A stretch of DNA of 64,000 nt from Lentzea albidocapillata subsp. violacea. Lineage in GTDB: Bacteria; Actinomycetota; Actinomycetes; Mycobacteriales; Pseudonocardiaceae. Position numbers and translations under genes: made by a program. A model generated the notes under the pieces. That model had not been told where the DNA came from. It worked only from the letters and a program-made list of their open reading frames with translations, and searched no databases. The stretch lies in contig NZ_FNET01000008.1 of the NCBI RefSeq assembly GCF_900100275.1, positions 62,001 through 126,000 on the forward strand, read 5' to 3'. Numbering within the stretch: the first letter of the stretch is position 1; each line of letters starts with the position of its first letter. Positions 18,495 to 30,303 of this stretch are shown here, piece by piece.

Positions 18495-18929
18495 CTAATC
18501 GCCCGTGACGCCCCACACGGCCGTCTCGGCCGGCACACCATCCACGTAGAGGGTGGTGAAACACCCGCTCGCCCGCTCGCAGAACAGTTCATCCGCCTCG
18601 TAGACCGCGTCGAACTGTTGGCGCGTCGGCGTGAGCGTGCCGAACTTCTCCTGGATCGTCGCTGCGTCCAGCGGACGCATCGCCCACGCCACGTCCTCGG
18701 CGCCATAGTGGATGTCGAAGATGTCGAGCACGGAATGCGTGCACTCCAGCGAGAGGCGCTCGTGCACCCCGTAGAGCTCCTGCAGTTCCTGGACCGAGGC
18801 CGGTCTGGGAACGCTGGGCTCCGCCCAGTGGTACATGCCCCCGGCAAGCTCCTGGGCGTGCAGCGCGTTCAGCACGACGACCGGGTCCGGGTCGTACTCC
18901 GTATAGCGGATCCAGCCAGATGCACCCAT
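18495..18929 (-). CDS. Hypothetical protein
   Basis: I do not recognise this 144-residue protein. It begins MGASGWIRYTEYDPDP, is acidic and rich in Glu, Asp and aromatic residues, and has no signal peptide or membrane segment. A central part reads 'YGVHERLSLECTHSVLDIFD' and the C-terminus 'GCFTTLYVDGVPAE'. It starts 12 bp after the stop of the PAQR gene, so the two are very likely cotranscribed and translated together. GC3 is as high as in its neighbours, which supports coding. Confidence 0.65.
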   Translation of the reverse strand: MGASGWIRYTEYDPDPVVVLNALHAQELAGGMYHWAEPSVPRPASVQELQELYGVHERLSLECTHSVLDIFDIHYGAEDVAWAMRPLDAATIQEKFGTLTPTRQQFDAVYEADELFCERASGCFTTLYVDGVPAETAVWGVTGD

Positions 18930-18941
18930 GTCAGGAGTGAA

Positions 18942-19613
18942 TCATGAGTACATCGCGAGCCAAATGGCGATGTAGTGGCAGATCGCCGCCACCACAGTCG
19001 CGGCGTGGAAGAACTCGTGATACCCGAACACCTGCGGCCAGGGATTGGGCCACCGGGTCGCGTAGAACACCGCGCCGACGGTGTAAAGCGCCCCACCCAC
19101 CAGCAGCAGCACCAACGCCGCAACCCCGGCGTGGTGCAGCAGCTCGGGCAGCACGAACACCGCGACCCACCCGAGCGCGATGTAGATGGGCACCCCGAGC
19201 CACCGCGGCGCGTGCGGCCAGGCCAGCTTCAGGGTCACGCCCAGCAGAGCGCCGATCCAGACGACCCAGAGCACGGTGCTCCCGGTCCCCGGATTCATAG
19301 CGAGTAGAGCGAACGGTGTGTAGGTACCGGCGATGAACACGAAGATCATCGAGTGGTCCATGCGCTTCATCCACGTGCGCACGCGGTCGGATTTCCACGT
19401 CACGCGGTGGTACAGCGCCGAAACGCCGAAGAGGCCCAGGACTGTCAGGCCGTAGACGGAGGTTGCCAGGGCAGCGCGCGCGGACACGGTGGACGCCGCG
19501 AGGGCGATCAGCGTCGCGCCTGTCGCCACTGAGGCGATGAACGACCAGAAGTGCAGCCATCCACGCAGGCGCGGCCGCAGTCCGGGCTGGGGAGGAACGG
19601 TCGCAGTGGTCAC
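18942..19613 (-). CDS. trhA: PAQR-family membrane protein (hemolysin III-like)
   Basis: This 223-residue integral membrane protein is of the hemolysin III/PAQR family, linked to membrane-fluidity homeostasis. About seven hydrophobic helices are visible. The putative zinc-site residues are in place: 'SALYHRVTW' early, 'DHSMIFVFIAGTYTPF' in the middle, and 'HEFFHAATVVAAICHY' at the end. The GTG at VTTATVPPQ was chosen because longer frames run into the divergent prenyl synthase promoter. The neighbouring prenyl synthase is divergent, as for Rv1085c-Rv1086 in mycobacteria. Confidence 0.88.
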   Translation of the reverse strand: MTTATVPPQPGLRPRLRGWLHFWSFIASVATGATLIALAASTVSARAALATSVYGLTVLGLFGVSALYHRVTWKSDRVRTWMKRMDHSMIFVFIAGTYTPFALLAMNPGTGSTVLWVVWIGALLGVTLKLAWPHAPRWLGVPIYIALGWVAVFVLPELLHHAGVAALVLLLVGGALYTVGAVFYATRWPNPWPQVFGYHEFFHAATVVAAICHYIAIWLAMYS

Positions 19614-19690
19614 AGGACCCAAGGTTACGCGACCGTAGGTTTCCGACCAGTACCCAGTGATGAACCTTGCACGGCGTACGCTGTTCGGAC

Positions 19691-20473
19691 GTGGCACTCC
19701 GCACCCGTGTGAAAGACGTCGCTATCCACCTCTACGAGTGGATTCTCCGCCGCGAACTGAGCACGACGCCACAGGCTCCCAAGCACGTCGGCGTGGTCCT
19801 CGACGGCAACCGCAGGTGGGCCAGGGAAGCCGGCTTCACCGATGTCGCGCACGGGCACAGGGCCGGCGCGCGCAAGATCCTCGAACTGCTCGACTGGTGC
19901 GGTGACGCCGATGTGGAGGTCGTCACCCTCTGGATGCTGAGCACCGACAACCTCAGCCGGGACAACGACGAGCTCGCGCCGTTGCTCGACATCATCGCGG
20001 ACATCACCGACGAACTGGCGGGCGACGGCAAGCCGTGGCGGGTCCGGCACGTCGGCGCCATCGACATGCTGCCCAAGGAGCACGCCGAGCGGCTCACGAA
20101 CGCCGCGGCACGCACCAGGAACCGCACGGGCATCCAGGTCAACGTCGCCGTCGCCTACGGCGGGCGGCAGGAGATCGCGGACGCCGTCCGGAAGCTGCTG
20201 CAGGCGCACGCCGAGCGCGGCGGCACCATCGAGGAGCTCGCCGAGGTGCTCGACGTCGACCACATCGCGGAGCACCTCTACACGTCCGGGCAACCCGACC
20301 CCGATCTGATCATCCGCACGTCGGGTGAGCAGCGGCTTTCCGGCTTCATGCTCTGGCAGTCGGCGCACTCGGAGTTCTGGTTCTGCGAGGCCTACTGGCC
20401 CGGCTTCCGGCGCACCGACTTCCTGCGGGCCATGCGCGAGTACGCCAAGCGTCACCGCAGGTACGGCAGCTGA
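19691..20473 (+). CDS. Short-chain Z-isoprenyl diphosphate synthase
   Basis: This is a 260-residue cis-prenyltransferase of the UppS family. The catalytic Asp is in 'VVLDGNRRWAREAG' near residue 38. The C-terminal substrate/Mg block 'IIRTSGEQRLSGFMLWQSAH' and 'FWFCEAYWPGFRRTDFL' are conserved. Similarity to Rv1086 (short Z,E-farnesyl diphosphate synthase) and the same neighbour suggest a short-chain product rather than undecaprenyl-PP, but a UppS role cannot be excluded. The GTG at VALRTRVKD was chosen to match the family N-terminus; an in-frame TTG lies 8 codons upstream. Confidence 0.88.
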   Translation: MALRTRVKDVAIHLYEWILRRELSTTPQAPKHVGVVLDGNRRWAREAGFTDVAHGHRAGARKILELLDWCGDADVEVVTLWMLSTDNLSRDNDELAPLLDIIADITDELAGDGKPWRVRHVGAIDMLPKEHAERLTNAAARTRNRTGIQVNVAVAYGGRQEIADAVRKLLQAHAERGGTIEELAEVLDVDHIAEHLYTSGQPDPDLIIRTSGEQRLSGFMLWQSAHSEFWFCEAYWPGFRRTDFLRAMREYAKRHRRYGS

Positions 20474-20479
20474 GAGCAG

Positions 20480-20516
20480 CAAAAGGGGCGCTCACCGCGA
20501 AGGTGAGCGCCCCTTT
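20480..20516. terminator. Strong bidirectional terminator
   Basis: A perfect 16-bp stem (AAAAGGGGCGCTCACC and its complement) with a 5-nt loop. The A-run on one side and T-run on the other make it a canonical factor-independent terminator for both convergent genes. Confidence 0.93.
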
Positions 20517-20531
20517 TCAGCCTGATGACGA

Positions 20532-20801
20532 TCAGCCGTGGTAGTGGCCGAAGTCGTCGCCGTCCTCGATGCCGCCGGCGGCGCAGGTCTCCGTGATGGA
20601 GGGCGAGTTCACCGGAACCGCGGCACCGAGCACGCCGACGTTGTTGCCACAGGCACCGATAACACCGTTCAGGTTGTTGGCGTTGCCGACGATCAGCAGC
20701 GGCTCGTTGACCCAGTGGTGGCCCGGAGCGGCCATCGCGGGGGAACCGACGGCAACGAACGCAGCAGCGACACCGAGGGCGGCCGCAACCTTCTTCAGCA
20801 C
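20532..20801 (-). CDS. Small secreted two-cysteine protein (paralogue A)
   Basis: This 89-residue secreted protein has a clear signal peptide (VLKKVAAALGVAAAFVAVGSPAMAA). The mature part is about 63 residues, with a core GACGNNVGVLGAA, then PVNSPSITETCAAGG and an acidic/His tail. Two Cys probably form one disulfide. The GTG start follows AGGAG at good spacing. It is a tandem duplicate of the next gene upstream. The layout (signal peptide, short hydrophobic mature core, two Cys, GN-N-V motif) recalls chaplin-type surface proteins, but I could not confirm that family; treat it as chaplin-like at most. Function is unknown. Confidence 0.72.
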   Translation of the reverse strand: MLKKVAAALGVAAAFVAVGSPAMAAPGHHWVNEPLLIVGNANNLNGVIGACGNNVGVLGAAVPVNSPSITETCAAGGIEDGDDFGHYHG

Positions 20802-20838
20802 GATTTTTCTCCTAATCAAGGTTTGAACGGGAAAAACG

Positions 20839-20872
20839 CGTCTGGGGGCGCCAGAAATGACGCCCCCAGACG
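20839..20872 (-). terminator. Terminator between the two small secreted genes
   Basis: A perfect 12-bp stem (CGTCTGGGGGCG and its complement) with a 10-nt loop. Read on the minus strand it is followed by a run of five T, so it ends transcription of paralogue B. It lies upstream of paralogue A, which therefore needs its own promoter or readthrough. Confidence 0.85.
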
Positions 20873-20889
20873 TACGACCGAGAGAGAGA

Positions 20890-21168
20890 TCAGCCCTCGT
20901 CGACGATGCCGCCGGCGGCGCAGGTCTCGGTGATCGACGGCGAGTTGATCGGCACCGCCGCACCCAGCACGCCGACGTTGTTGCCGCAGGCACCGACGGT
21001 GCCGTTGAGGTTGTTGCCGTTCAGCAGGACCAGCAGCGGGCCGTTGGACCAGTGGTGGCCGTGGCCACCGTGCCAGCCGTGGCCGTGGCCCTCGCCGGCC
21101 ATGGCGGCCGGGGCGAACGCGAGCGACAGGGCGGCTGCGGCGACGACCGCGGCACAAACCTTCTTCAC
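20890..21168 (-). CDS. Small secreted two-cysteine protein (paralogue B)
   Basis: This 92-residue secreted protein starts VKKVCAAVVAAAALSLAFAP with a signal peptide cleaved near AMAG. The mature N-terminus is His/Gly-rich (GHGHGWHGGHGHHW), which could bind metal. The same core as paralogue A follows: GACGNNVGVLGAA, PINSPSITETCAAGG. The AAGGAG ribosome-binding site selects the GTG over an ATG five codons upstream that overlaps it. The His-rich insert is the main difference between the two copies. Function is unknown; see paralogue A for the tentative chaplin-like reading. Confidence 0.74.
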   Translation of the reverse strand: MKKVCAAVVAAAALSLAFAPAAMAGEGHGHGWHGGHGHHWSNGPLLVLLNGNNLNGTVGACGNNVGVLGAAVPINSPSITETCAAGGIVDEG

Positions 21169-21397
21169 GTCAATCTCCTTCATGTCGGGTTTTCCCCGTC
21201 ATTTCCGGAGTCTTCGGGGATCTCCGGAGCGGTGGGGTCTCCGTGCGGAAACGCTATAGGTATTGATCTCGAATGGCGGCCCGCGTGACCCCATTGTGTG
21301 ACGCCAAGATCAACAACATTCCCCGATCAGGTGGTCGTCGTTTCACGATTCGGTCGCGAGCAAGACGCTGTGGTAGACGCCCTAAACTCTCCGAATC

Positions 21398-22648
21398 ATG
21401 GACGCCGACGAGCTGGTGCGCGGATATCTGGTGCTGGGGCTGCGGCTCGGGCGCCTGGTGTCCGGGTTCGTCGACTCGTTCACCGGCGACCCGGCGCTGA
21501 GCCGCGCCGTCGACAACGAGCCGCGCCTGCACCCGAGGGCACTGGGCGACCACGCGCGGTTGCTGCGCCGGGAGATCCCCGGTAGCGCCCTCGCTGAGCA
21601 GCGCAAACAGTTCCTCGACGCGCACCTGCGGGCGTTGGAGTGCACGGCGCGCAGGCTCGACGGCGAGCGCGTCTCGTTCGTCGACGAGGTCGAGCGGTAC
21701 TTCCAGGTCCGCATCCGCCCCGGCGACGAGGACGCGTACGCGCAGGCCCACCGCAACCTCGACGTGGCGCTCGCCGGGCCGGGTTCGCTCGCTGACCGCC
21801 TCACGGCCTTCCGCGCGGCCGACGAGGTGCCCGCGCGGAGGCTCCAGGGCGCCGTACAGGCTCTGTCGAGCGCGCTGAGGGACCGGGTGCGCCAGAAGTA
21901 CGCGCTGCCCGAGCAGGAGATCGTGGAGTACCGGGTCGTCACGAACAAGCCGTGGAGCGGCTTCAACTACTACCTCGGCGGCTACCGGAGCCGGGTCGCG
22001 GTCAACGCCGACCTGGGCCACCGGATGGCGAACCTGCCGCACCTGGTCGCCCACGAGTCCTATCCCGGCCACCACACCGAGCACTGCCGCAAGGAGTCGG
22101 GCCTGGTCGCCAAGCGCGGCCACGCGGAGCAGTCGATCTTCCTGATCAACACGCCGCAGTGCCTGATGGCCGAGGGCATGGCCGACCTCGGCCTGCACGC
22201 CGCGGTCGGGCCGGGATGGGGCGTGTGGACGGAGCAGATCTTCTCGGACCTCGGGTTGCGAATGGACGGCGAACTGTCCGAAAAGGTCGAGTCGGCGGCA
22301 TCGGGCCTGCTCACGGTGCGGCAGGACGCCGCCCTGCTGCTACACGATCGTGGTGCGGATCAGGATGACGTGGTTGCGTATCTGCGCAGGTGGCTGCTAG
22401 TCCCCGAGCGTCGCGCACGGCAGATGGTCCGCTTTCTGGCCGATCCGCTGTGGCGCGCGTACACCACGACATACGTCGAAGGCGTGCGCCTCGTGCGGGC
22501 CTGGCTCGACGTCCGAGCGCCCGGCGAATCGCTCGACTCCCGCTATCTGAGACTTCTCGACGAGCCCCTCGTGCCGAAATCACTCGAATCCCAGGTCAGG
22601 GACGGCCTGTCCTGGCTGGCGCGCAACACCCACGAGAACAGCATGTGA
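21398..22648 (+). CDS. DUF885-like putative metallopeptidase
   Basis: The 416-residue protein carries the motif HESYPGHH at residues 219-226. It is the HE-x-x-PGHH zinc-site pattern of the DUF885 family of probable metallopeptidases. The surroundings are mostly alpha-helical and there is no signal peptide, so it is probably cytoplasmic. 'AEGMADLG' about 40 residues later may supply the third ligand (Glu). No strong ribosome-binding site precedes the ATG, and a TAAACT hexamer ends 9 nt before it, so the message could be nearly leaderless. Substrate is unknown. Confidence 0.78.
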   Translation: MDADELVRGYLVLGLRLGRLVSGFVDSFTGDPALSRAVDNEPRLHPRALGDHARLLRREIPGSALAEQRKQFLDAHLRALECTARRLDGERVSFVDEVERYFQVRIRPGDEDAYAQAHRNLDVALAGPGSLADRLTAFRAADEVPARRLQGAVQALSSALRDRVRQKYALPEQEIVEYRVVTNKPWSGFNYYLGGYRSRVAVNADLGHRMANLPHLVAHESYPGHHTEHCRKESGLVAKRGHAEQSIFLINTPQCLMAEGMADLGLHAAVGPGWGVWTEQIFSDLGLRMDGELSEKVESAASGLLTVRQDAALLLHDRGADQDDVVAYLRRWLLVPERRARQMVRFLADPLWRAYTTTYVEGVRLVRAWLDVRAPGESLDSRYLRLLDEPLVPKSLESQVRDGLSWLARNTHENSM

Positions 22649-22955
22649 CCAGCGGAAACACGACTGCGGTCACGTTTCGGGAAGTTTTCGGGCAGATGAC
22701 AAGTCGGGATTCACCTGTGTGGCTTCGTGCAGATGGGGCACTCCCGCAGGTAACTTCGAAAGCGGCGGGACGCGACCACTGCGGACCGCGCAGGGAGGCT
22801 CTGATCGTGGCAGACAACGTCGCGAGGGGGCCGGCACCCGGCCCTCGTGGTCGGCCAGCCTGACGCCACACCGGCGGAAGGCGGGACGATCGATCAGGGT
22901 GGTGCCTGGCCCAGCGAGGAGCGGACGCGGGTGCCGCGTTCGTGAGGGAGTTGCC
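22649..22955 (+). other. 307-bp leader region of phoH2, no gene seen
   Basis: The reading frame of phoH2 stays open through part of this stretch but without codon bias or a good start. A GC-rich hairpin (about 22823-22846, GAGGGGGCCGG against CCGGCCCTC) and smaller repeats suggest a structured 5' leader. I recognise no known riboswitch class. Confidence 0.4.
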
Positions 22956-24341
22956 GTGAACGCACGACGTCCCGCGAGCCGTTCCTCAGGCTCATCGCGC
23001 AGTTCTTCCTCCCGGCGCAAGTCCGCCGCACCGGCCATCACGACATATGTGCTGGACACGTCGGTACTGCTGTCCGATCCCCTCGCCGCCACCCGTTTCG
23101 CGGAGCACGAGGTCGTGCTCCCGCTCGTGGTGATCAGCGAGCTGGAGGGCAAGCGCCACCACCCCGAACTGGGCTGGTTCGCGAGGGAAGCCCTGCGACT
23201 GCTCGACGACCTGCGCTTGCGGCATGGTCGCCTCGATTCGCCGATCCCCATCGGGGATCTGGGAGGCACCTTGCACGTCGAGCTCAACCACTCCGACCCG
23301 GAGGTGTTGCCATCAGGTTTCCGAACGGACTCCAACGACGCCCGAATCCTCGCCTGCTCCCTCAACCTCGCTGCTGAGGGACGCAACGTCACCCTGGTGA
23401 CCAAGGACATGCCCCTGCGGGTCAAGGCCGGATCGGTCGGCCTGCGGGCGGAGGAGTACCGGGCACACGACGTCACCCTGTCAGGCTGGACCGGGATGTC
23501 CGATCTGGACGTTCCACAGTCCCTGGTGGACAGCCTGTTCAAGGACAACGTCGTCGACCCCACCCAGTACGAGGACCTGGAGCACGTCGGGGAACTGCCC
23601 TGCCACACCGGAATCCGGTTGCTGGCGGGCACCTCGAGCGCTCTGGGCCGGGTGACCGCGGACAAGCAGATCAAGCTGGTGCGCGGAGATCGGGAGGCGT
23701 TCGGACTGCACGGGAGGTCCGCCGAACAGCGGATCGCCCTGGACCTGCTGCTGGACTCGGAGGTCGGCATCGTCTCGCTGGGCGGGCGGGCCGGCACCGG
23801 AAAATCGGCACTGGCGCTGTGCGCCGGTCTCGAAGCCGTGATGGAACGCAGGCAGCACCGCAAGGTCGTGGTGTTCCGGCCGTTGTACGCGGTCGGTGGC
23901 CAGGAGCTCGGCTACCTGCCGGGTAGCGAGAACGAGAAGATGGGGCCGTGGGCGCAGGCGGTGTTCGACACCCTCGGCGCGCTGGTGAGCCAGGCGGTCG
24001 TGGAAGAGGTGATGGACCGGGGCATGCTCGAGGTCCTGCCCCTCACCCACATCCGCGGCCGCTCGCTGCACGACTCCTTCGTGATCGTGGACGAGGCGCA
24101 GTCGTTGGAGCGCAACGTGTTGCTGACCGTGCTGTCGCGACTGGGCAGCAACTCGCGGGTGGTGCTGACGCACGACGTGGCGCAGCGCGACAACCTGCGG
24201 GTCGGCCGGCACGACGGCGTGGCGGCGGTGATCGAGAAGCTGAAGGGCCACCCGCTCTTCGCCCACGTCACCCTGACGCGCTCGGAGCGTTCGCCGATCG
24301 CGGCTCTCGTCACCGAGATGCTGGAGGACTACGCCTCGTAG
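22956..24341 (+). CDS. phoH2: PhoH2: PIN-domain RNase fused to PhoH ATPase
   Basis: The 461-residue protein joins an N-terminal PIN nuclease domain to a PhoH ATPase, an arrangement shown in mycobacteria to unwind and cut RNA. The PIN acidic residues are visible in '[12 protein letters not shown]', 'ISELEGKRH', '[12 protein letters not shown]' and 'VTKDMPL'. The PhoH half has Walker [14 protein letters not shown] and Walker [13 protein letters not shown] Ser/Arg-rich tail of ~25 residues precedes the PIN domain. The GTG after GGGAG was chosen. No antitoxin gene is obvious next to it. Confidence 0.92.
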   Translation: MNARRPASRSSGSSRSSSSRRKSAAPAITTYVLDTSVLLSDPLAATRFAEHEVVLPLVVISELEGKRHHPELGWFAREALRLLDDLRLRHGRLDSPIPIGDLGGTLHVELNHSDPEVLPSGFRTDSNDARILACSLNLAAEGRNVTLVTKDMPLRVKAGSVGLRAEEYRAHDVTLSGWTGMSDLDVPQSLVDSLFKDNVVDPTQYEDLEHVGELPCHTGIRLLAGTSSALGRVTADKQIKLVRGDREAFGLHGRSAEQRIALDLLLDSEVGIVSLGGRAGTGKSALALCAGLEAVMERRQHRKVVVFRPLYAVGGQELGYLPGSENEKMGPWAQAVFDTLGALVSQAVVEEVMDRGMLEVLPLTHIRGRSLHDSFVIVDEAQSLERNVLLTVLSRLGSNSRVVLTHDVAQRDNLRVGRHDGVAAVIEKLKGHPLFAHVTLTRSERSPIAALVTEMLEDYAS

Positions 24342-24355
24342 TGTCGTGAACGAGC

Positions 24356-24392
24356 ACCGGCCCCGCGCGGCTTTTCGTTGCGCGGGGCCGGT
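24356..24392. terminator. Bidirectional terminator between phoH2 and guaB1
   Basis: A perfect 13-bp stem (ACCGGCCCCGCGC and its complement), an 11-nt loop containing TTTT, and a short T-run after the stem. It separates convergent genes. Confidence 0.88.
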
Positions 24393-24398
24393 TTCGCT

Positions 24399-27156
<2,758 letters not shown>

Positions 27157-27175
27157 GCCACCACGCTAGCGGCGG

Positions 27176-28705
27176 TCAGCCCTCGGGATTCGGTTGTGCG
27201 GTGGGCAGGAGTGCCCTCACCTCCTCGATAGTGGTCGCCTCCGACGGGTCCTTGTCCGGGCGATAGCGGACGACGCGGGCGAACCGCAGCGCCACGCCGC
27301 CGGGGTAGCGCGGCGAGACCTGCACGCCGTCCAGTTCGATCTCGATCACCAGGTCCGGACGGACCATGACCACCCAGTCGTTCTGCTCGGTGGCGATCTC
27401 CCGCAGGGCTTTCGTCTGCCACTTCAGCAGCTCGTCGGTGAGGCCCTTGAAGGTCTTGCCGACCATCACCGGCGGGCCGCCGTCCGGGTCGCGGGCGCCC
27501 AGGTGCAGGTTCGACAGCCAGCCGCGGCGACGGCCGCTGCCCCACTCGACGCCGAGCACGACCAGGTCGAGCGTGTGCACCGGCTTCACCTTCTGCCAGG
27601 CGCTGCCTCGACGGCCTGCCGCGTAGGGCGAAGCCAGCGACTTGACCATCACGCCCTCGTGGCCCGCGGCGAGCGCTGCGGTGACGACCTTCGCCGCTTC
27701 CTCCGGTGACGGGTCCAGCACGCCTGGGATGACGTGCTCGCCCGCCACCTGCCGCAGCGCGGCCAGGCGGTCGCGCAGCGGCTCGTCGAGCAGGTCCTTG
27801 CCGTCGAGGTGCAGGCAGTCGAAGAAGTACGGGTGCAGCAGCAGCTCACGTTCGTCCTGCGCGCCGAACCTGCTCATCGTCTCCTGGAACGGCCGGGGTC
27901 TCCCTTCGTCGGTCAGCGCCAGCGTCTCGCCGTCGAGCACCACCGACGTGCACGGCAGGCCGCGCACGAGCTCGACCAGTTCCGGCACCGTCTTGGTGAT
28001 CTCGCGCAACGTGCGCGTGTAGACGTGGACCTCGTCGCCGGAGCGGTGCACCTGGATGCGCGCGCCGTCGAGCTTGTGCTCCACCACGCAGCTGCCGAGC
28101 TCGGCCAGTGCCTCGTCCAGCGACTCCGCCGGCGAGGCCAGCATGGGCCGCAGGGGACGCCCGACCTCCAGCCGGAACGCCTCCAGCACGGGGGCGCCGC
28201 CCTCCAGCGCGGCCACCGCGGTCTCCGGTAATCGGCCGGACAGCATGAACGCCCGCCGCACCGTCTCACCCGGCACGTCCGCGGCCGAGGCGATCGCGTC
28301 CAGCATCACGCCCTCCAGCGCGCCCTGGCGGAGCTCACCGGTGAGCAACCGGCGTAAGAAGTCCTGCTCCGCCTCGGTCGACCGCGCGAACAGCGCCGTC
28401 AGCAGGCCGGCCCGGCGCTGCGCCGAACCCTTGCCGGACGTCGCCGCCACCTCCGCCAGCGCGGCGTCGACCTCGGCGATCGTCAGTTCGGCGCGGGCCG
28501 CGGGCGGCACGGACAGATCGACGACCGTCCGCCAGCCCGCACCGATGCGACCCTGCCGCGGTGTGCCTATGAGGAACGACACCACCGCGACCACCACGTC
28601 TGCCGTCGCCGCGCGCAGCAACGCGGACAACGCCTTGACCTTGGCCAGGCGTGACCGGGTCGCCGCCACCGCGGCTGACGTGTCGACCACTTCGGAGAGG
28701 AGCAC
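27176..28705 (-). CDS. ligB: ATP-dependent DNA ligase (LigB type)
   Basis: ATP-dependent DNA ligase of 509 residues. The adenylated Lys is in EHKLDGAR at about residue 211. Further motifs are 'DGETLALTDEGRP', 'EGVMVKSLASPYAAGRRG' and 'WQKVKPVHTLDLVVLG'. The N-terminal DNA-binding domain includes 'GKGSAQRRAGLL'. The pattern closely follows mycobacterial LigB (Rv3062) from memory. It probably works in repair; the replicative NAD-dependent ligase would lie elsewhere. The GTG start has no clear ribosome-binding site. Confidence 0.93.
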   Translation of the reverse strand: MLLSEVVDTSAAVAATRSRLAKVKALSALLRAATADVVVAVVSFLIGTPRQGRIGAGWRTVVDLSVPPAARAELTIAEVDAALAEVAATSGKGSAQRRAGLLTALFARSTEAEQDFLRRLLTGELRQGALEGVMLDAIASAADVPGETVRRAFMLSGRLPETAVAALEGGAPVLEAFRLEVGRPLRPMLASPAESLDEALAELGSCVVEHKLDGARIQVHRSGDEVHVYTRTLREITKTVPELVELVRGLPCTSVVLDGETLALTDEGRPRPFQETMSRFGAQDERELLLHPYFFDCLHLDGKDLLDEPLRDRLAALRQVAGEHVIPGVLDPSPEEAAKVVTAALAAGHEGVMVKSLASPYAAGRRGSAWQKVKPVHTLDLVVLGVEWGSGRRRGWLSNLHLGARDPDGGPPVMVGKTFKGLTDELLKWQTKALREIATEQNDWVVMVRPDLVIEIELDGVQVSPRYPGGVALRFARVVRYRPDKDPSEATTIEEVRALLPTAQPNPEG

Positions 28706-28727
28706 GGTTCAATGGTGCACCCGAGCA

Positions 28728-28757
28728 CTGACAATTTCTGGAGGCTCGGGCTAGGCT
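28728..28757 (+). promoter_or_regulatory. Promoter of the small peptide gene
   Basis: CTGACA (-35, 28728-28733) and TAGGCT (-10, 28752-28757) are separated by 18 bp. This is a good match to the principal-sigma pattern of actinobacteria. The start site would be near 28764, giving a ~33-nt leader to the peptide gene. Confidence 0.65.
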
Positions 28758-28796
28758 GGCGGGGACAACCGTTCTACCTGGGGGTTTACCGCACTA

Positions 28797-28933
28797 TGCG
28801 TGCATTCATCGCTGCCGCGCTGCTCTTCGCGGCCGTCGCCGTCACGTCCTTCGCCGGTCCCGCCACCGGAGATCGCGAACACATCCTCGGCTCTGACGCC
28901 GACGTGAGTGCCAAGCGGGAGCACATCCTCTAG
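28797..28933 (+). CDS. 45-aa secreted peptide with REHIL repeat
   Basis: A very small gene starting MRAFIAAALLFAAVAVTSFAG (signal-peptide-like) and ending with a 24-residue hydrophilic part. This part contains REHIL twice: once after GD in the middle, and once as the exact C-terminus (KREHIL). GC3 is high (about 80% by eye), in line with neighbouring genes. A good promoter lies just upstream (28728-28757) and GGGGG is a possible ribosome-binding site 10 nt before the ATG. The layout resembles exported peptide precursors of the Phr type. No family is recognised. It lies alone between divergent ligB and convergent MocR genes. Confidence 0.55.
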
Positions 28934-28950
28934 TGGTGTGGGTCGCGCCG

Positions 28951-30303
28951 CTACGCGACCGCGACGTCGGCGATCTCCCTGACCGCCTCGCGTAGACGGT
29001 CAGGGGTGAGCGCCGCGTAACCGAGCACCAAACCGGGCCACATGGGCGTGCGCGTGTACTGCGCCAACGCCCAGACGTGCACGCCACGCTCCGCAAGCCT
29101 GCTCTTCAACGCGAGGTCGTCCGTCCCGTCGGGCATGCGCAGCACGACGTGCAACCCGGCCGCGACACCGATGGGCTGCCATGCGGGCAGGTGCTCCGCC
29201 ACGGCCTCCAGTAGCGCGTCCCGCCTCTTCCGGTAGAGCGCGCGCGTACGGCGCAGATGCCGGTCATAGCCGCCCGTCCGCAACAGGTGCGCGAGCGCGG
29301 CCTGCGGGATCGTGCCGGTGCCCATGTCGTTGTACTGCTTGCGTTGCACGATGCCTTCGCGCAGACGTTCCGGCACCACCAGCCATCCGAGGCGCAGCGC
29401 GGGCGCCAGCACCTTGCTCGTCGTGCCCTGGTACACCACGTGTTCGGGCGCGAGGGCCTGCAACGCCCCCAGGGCCGGCCGGTCGTACCGGTGCTCGGCG
29501 TCGTAGTCGTCCTCGATGATCAACGCGTCCCGCTCGCGCGCCCACTCGACGAGCGCCCGCCGCCGTTCCGGGTGCAGCACCATGCCGAGCGGAAACTGGT
29601 GCGCGGCAGTGACCAGCACCGCTTTGCAGTCCGTTTTGGACAGAAGGTCGACCCGGATGCCCTTGTCGTCCACCGGAACCGGCACGGTGACGAGACCATG
29701 CGAGCGCAGCATGTTCTCGCCGCCGAAGTGGCTGGGTTCCTCGATCGCGATGCTGCCGTTCACGATCCGGGCGGTGAGCTGCAGGCCGTCCGCCGCGCCG
29801 TTGGTGATCACCGCGTCCTTCGCGACCACCGCCCGGACGCGGGAGAGGTAGTCGACGATCTCCTTGCGCAGTCCCAGAAAGCCGGCCGGGTCGGGGTAGG
29901 CGAGGTCGTCGTCGGGGAGCTCGGCGAGCGCCGCCCGATGAGCCGCCACCCACTCGGCGCGCGGGAACGCGCCCAGCGCGGGCAGGCCGGGCCGCAGGTT
30001 GTACCGCCACCGTTGCGGCGGCTCGGGCACGCCGCACGCACCGGCCGGCCCGAGGCTCGCGACCGTCGTCCCCGACCCGCGCCGCGTCGTGAGGTACCCC
30101 TCCGCGACGAGCTGCGTGTACGCCGACGTCACCGTGCCGCGCGCCACCCCGAGCTGCGCGGCCAGGTCACGGCTCGACGGCAGCCGTGTGCCGGGCAGCA
30201 GCCGCCCGTCCCGGACAGCCCGGCGCAGTTCGGCTTCCACCCCGCGACGCTGCTGGTGCTCCGGCAACAGCAGCTCGCGAAAAGTGGTCCAGTTCGTGGT
30301 CAT
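28951..30303 (-). CDS. MocR/PdxR-type regulator (GntR HTH + aminotransferase)
   Basis: A 450-residue fusion of an N-terminal GntR winged helix (residues ~15-80, 'LPSSRDLAAQLGVARGTVTSAY') with a PLP-dependent aminotransferase-like domain. The PLP Lys is in 'GTTSKVLAPALRLGW', and 'DYDAEHRYDRPALGALQ' and 'YPDPAGFLGLR' are typical of the family. PLP acts as effector in MocR proteins. It is divergent to an EamA transporter and probably controls it and itself through repeats between the two starts. MTTNWTTFREL was chosen as N-terminus. Confidence 0.9.
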   Translation of the reverse strand: MTTNWTTFRELLLPEHQQRRGVEAELRRAVRDGRLLPGTRLPSSRDLAAQLGVARGTVTSAYTQLVAEGYLTTRRGSGTTVASLGPAGACGVPEPPQRWRYNLRPGLPALGAFPRAEWVAAHRAALAELPDDDLAYPDPAGFLGLRKEIVDYLSRVRAVVAKDAVITNGAADGLQLTARIVNGSIAIEEPSHFGGENMLRSHGLVTVPVPVDDKGIRVDLLSKTDCKAVLVTAAHQFPLGMVLHPERRRALVEWARERDALIIEDDYDAEHRYDRPALGALQALAPEHVVYQGTTSKVLAPALRLGWLVVPERLREGIVQRKQYNDMGTGTIPQAALAHLLRTGGYDRHLRRTRALYRKRRDALLEAVAEHLPAWQPIGVAAGLHVVLRMPDGTDDLALKSRLAERGVHVWALAQYTRTPMWPGLVLGYAALTPDRLREAVREIADVAVA

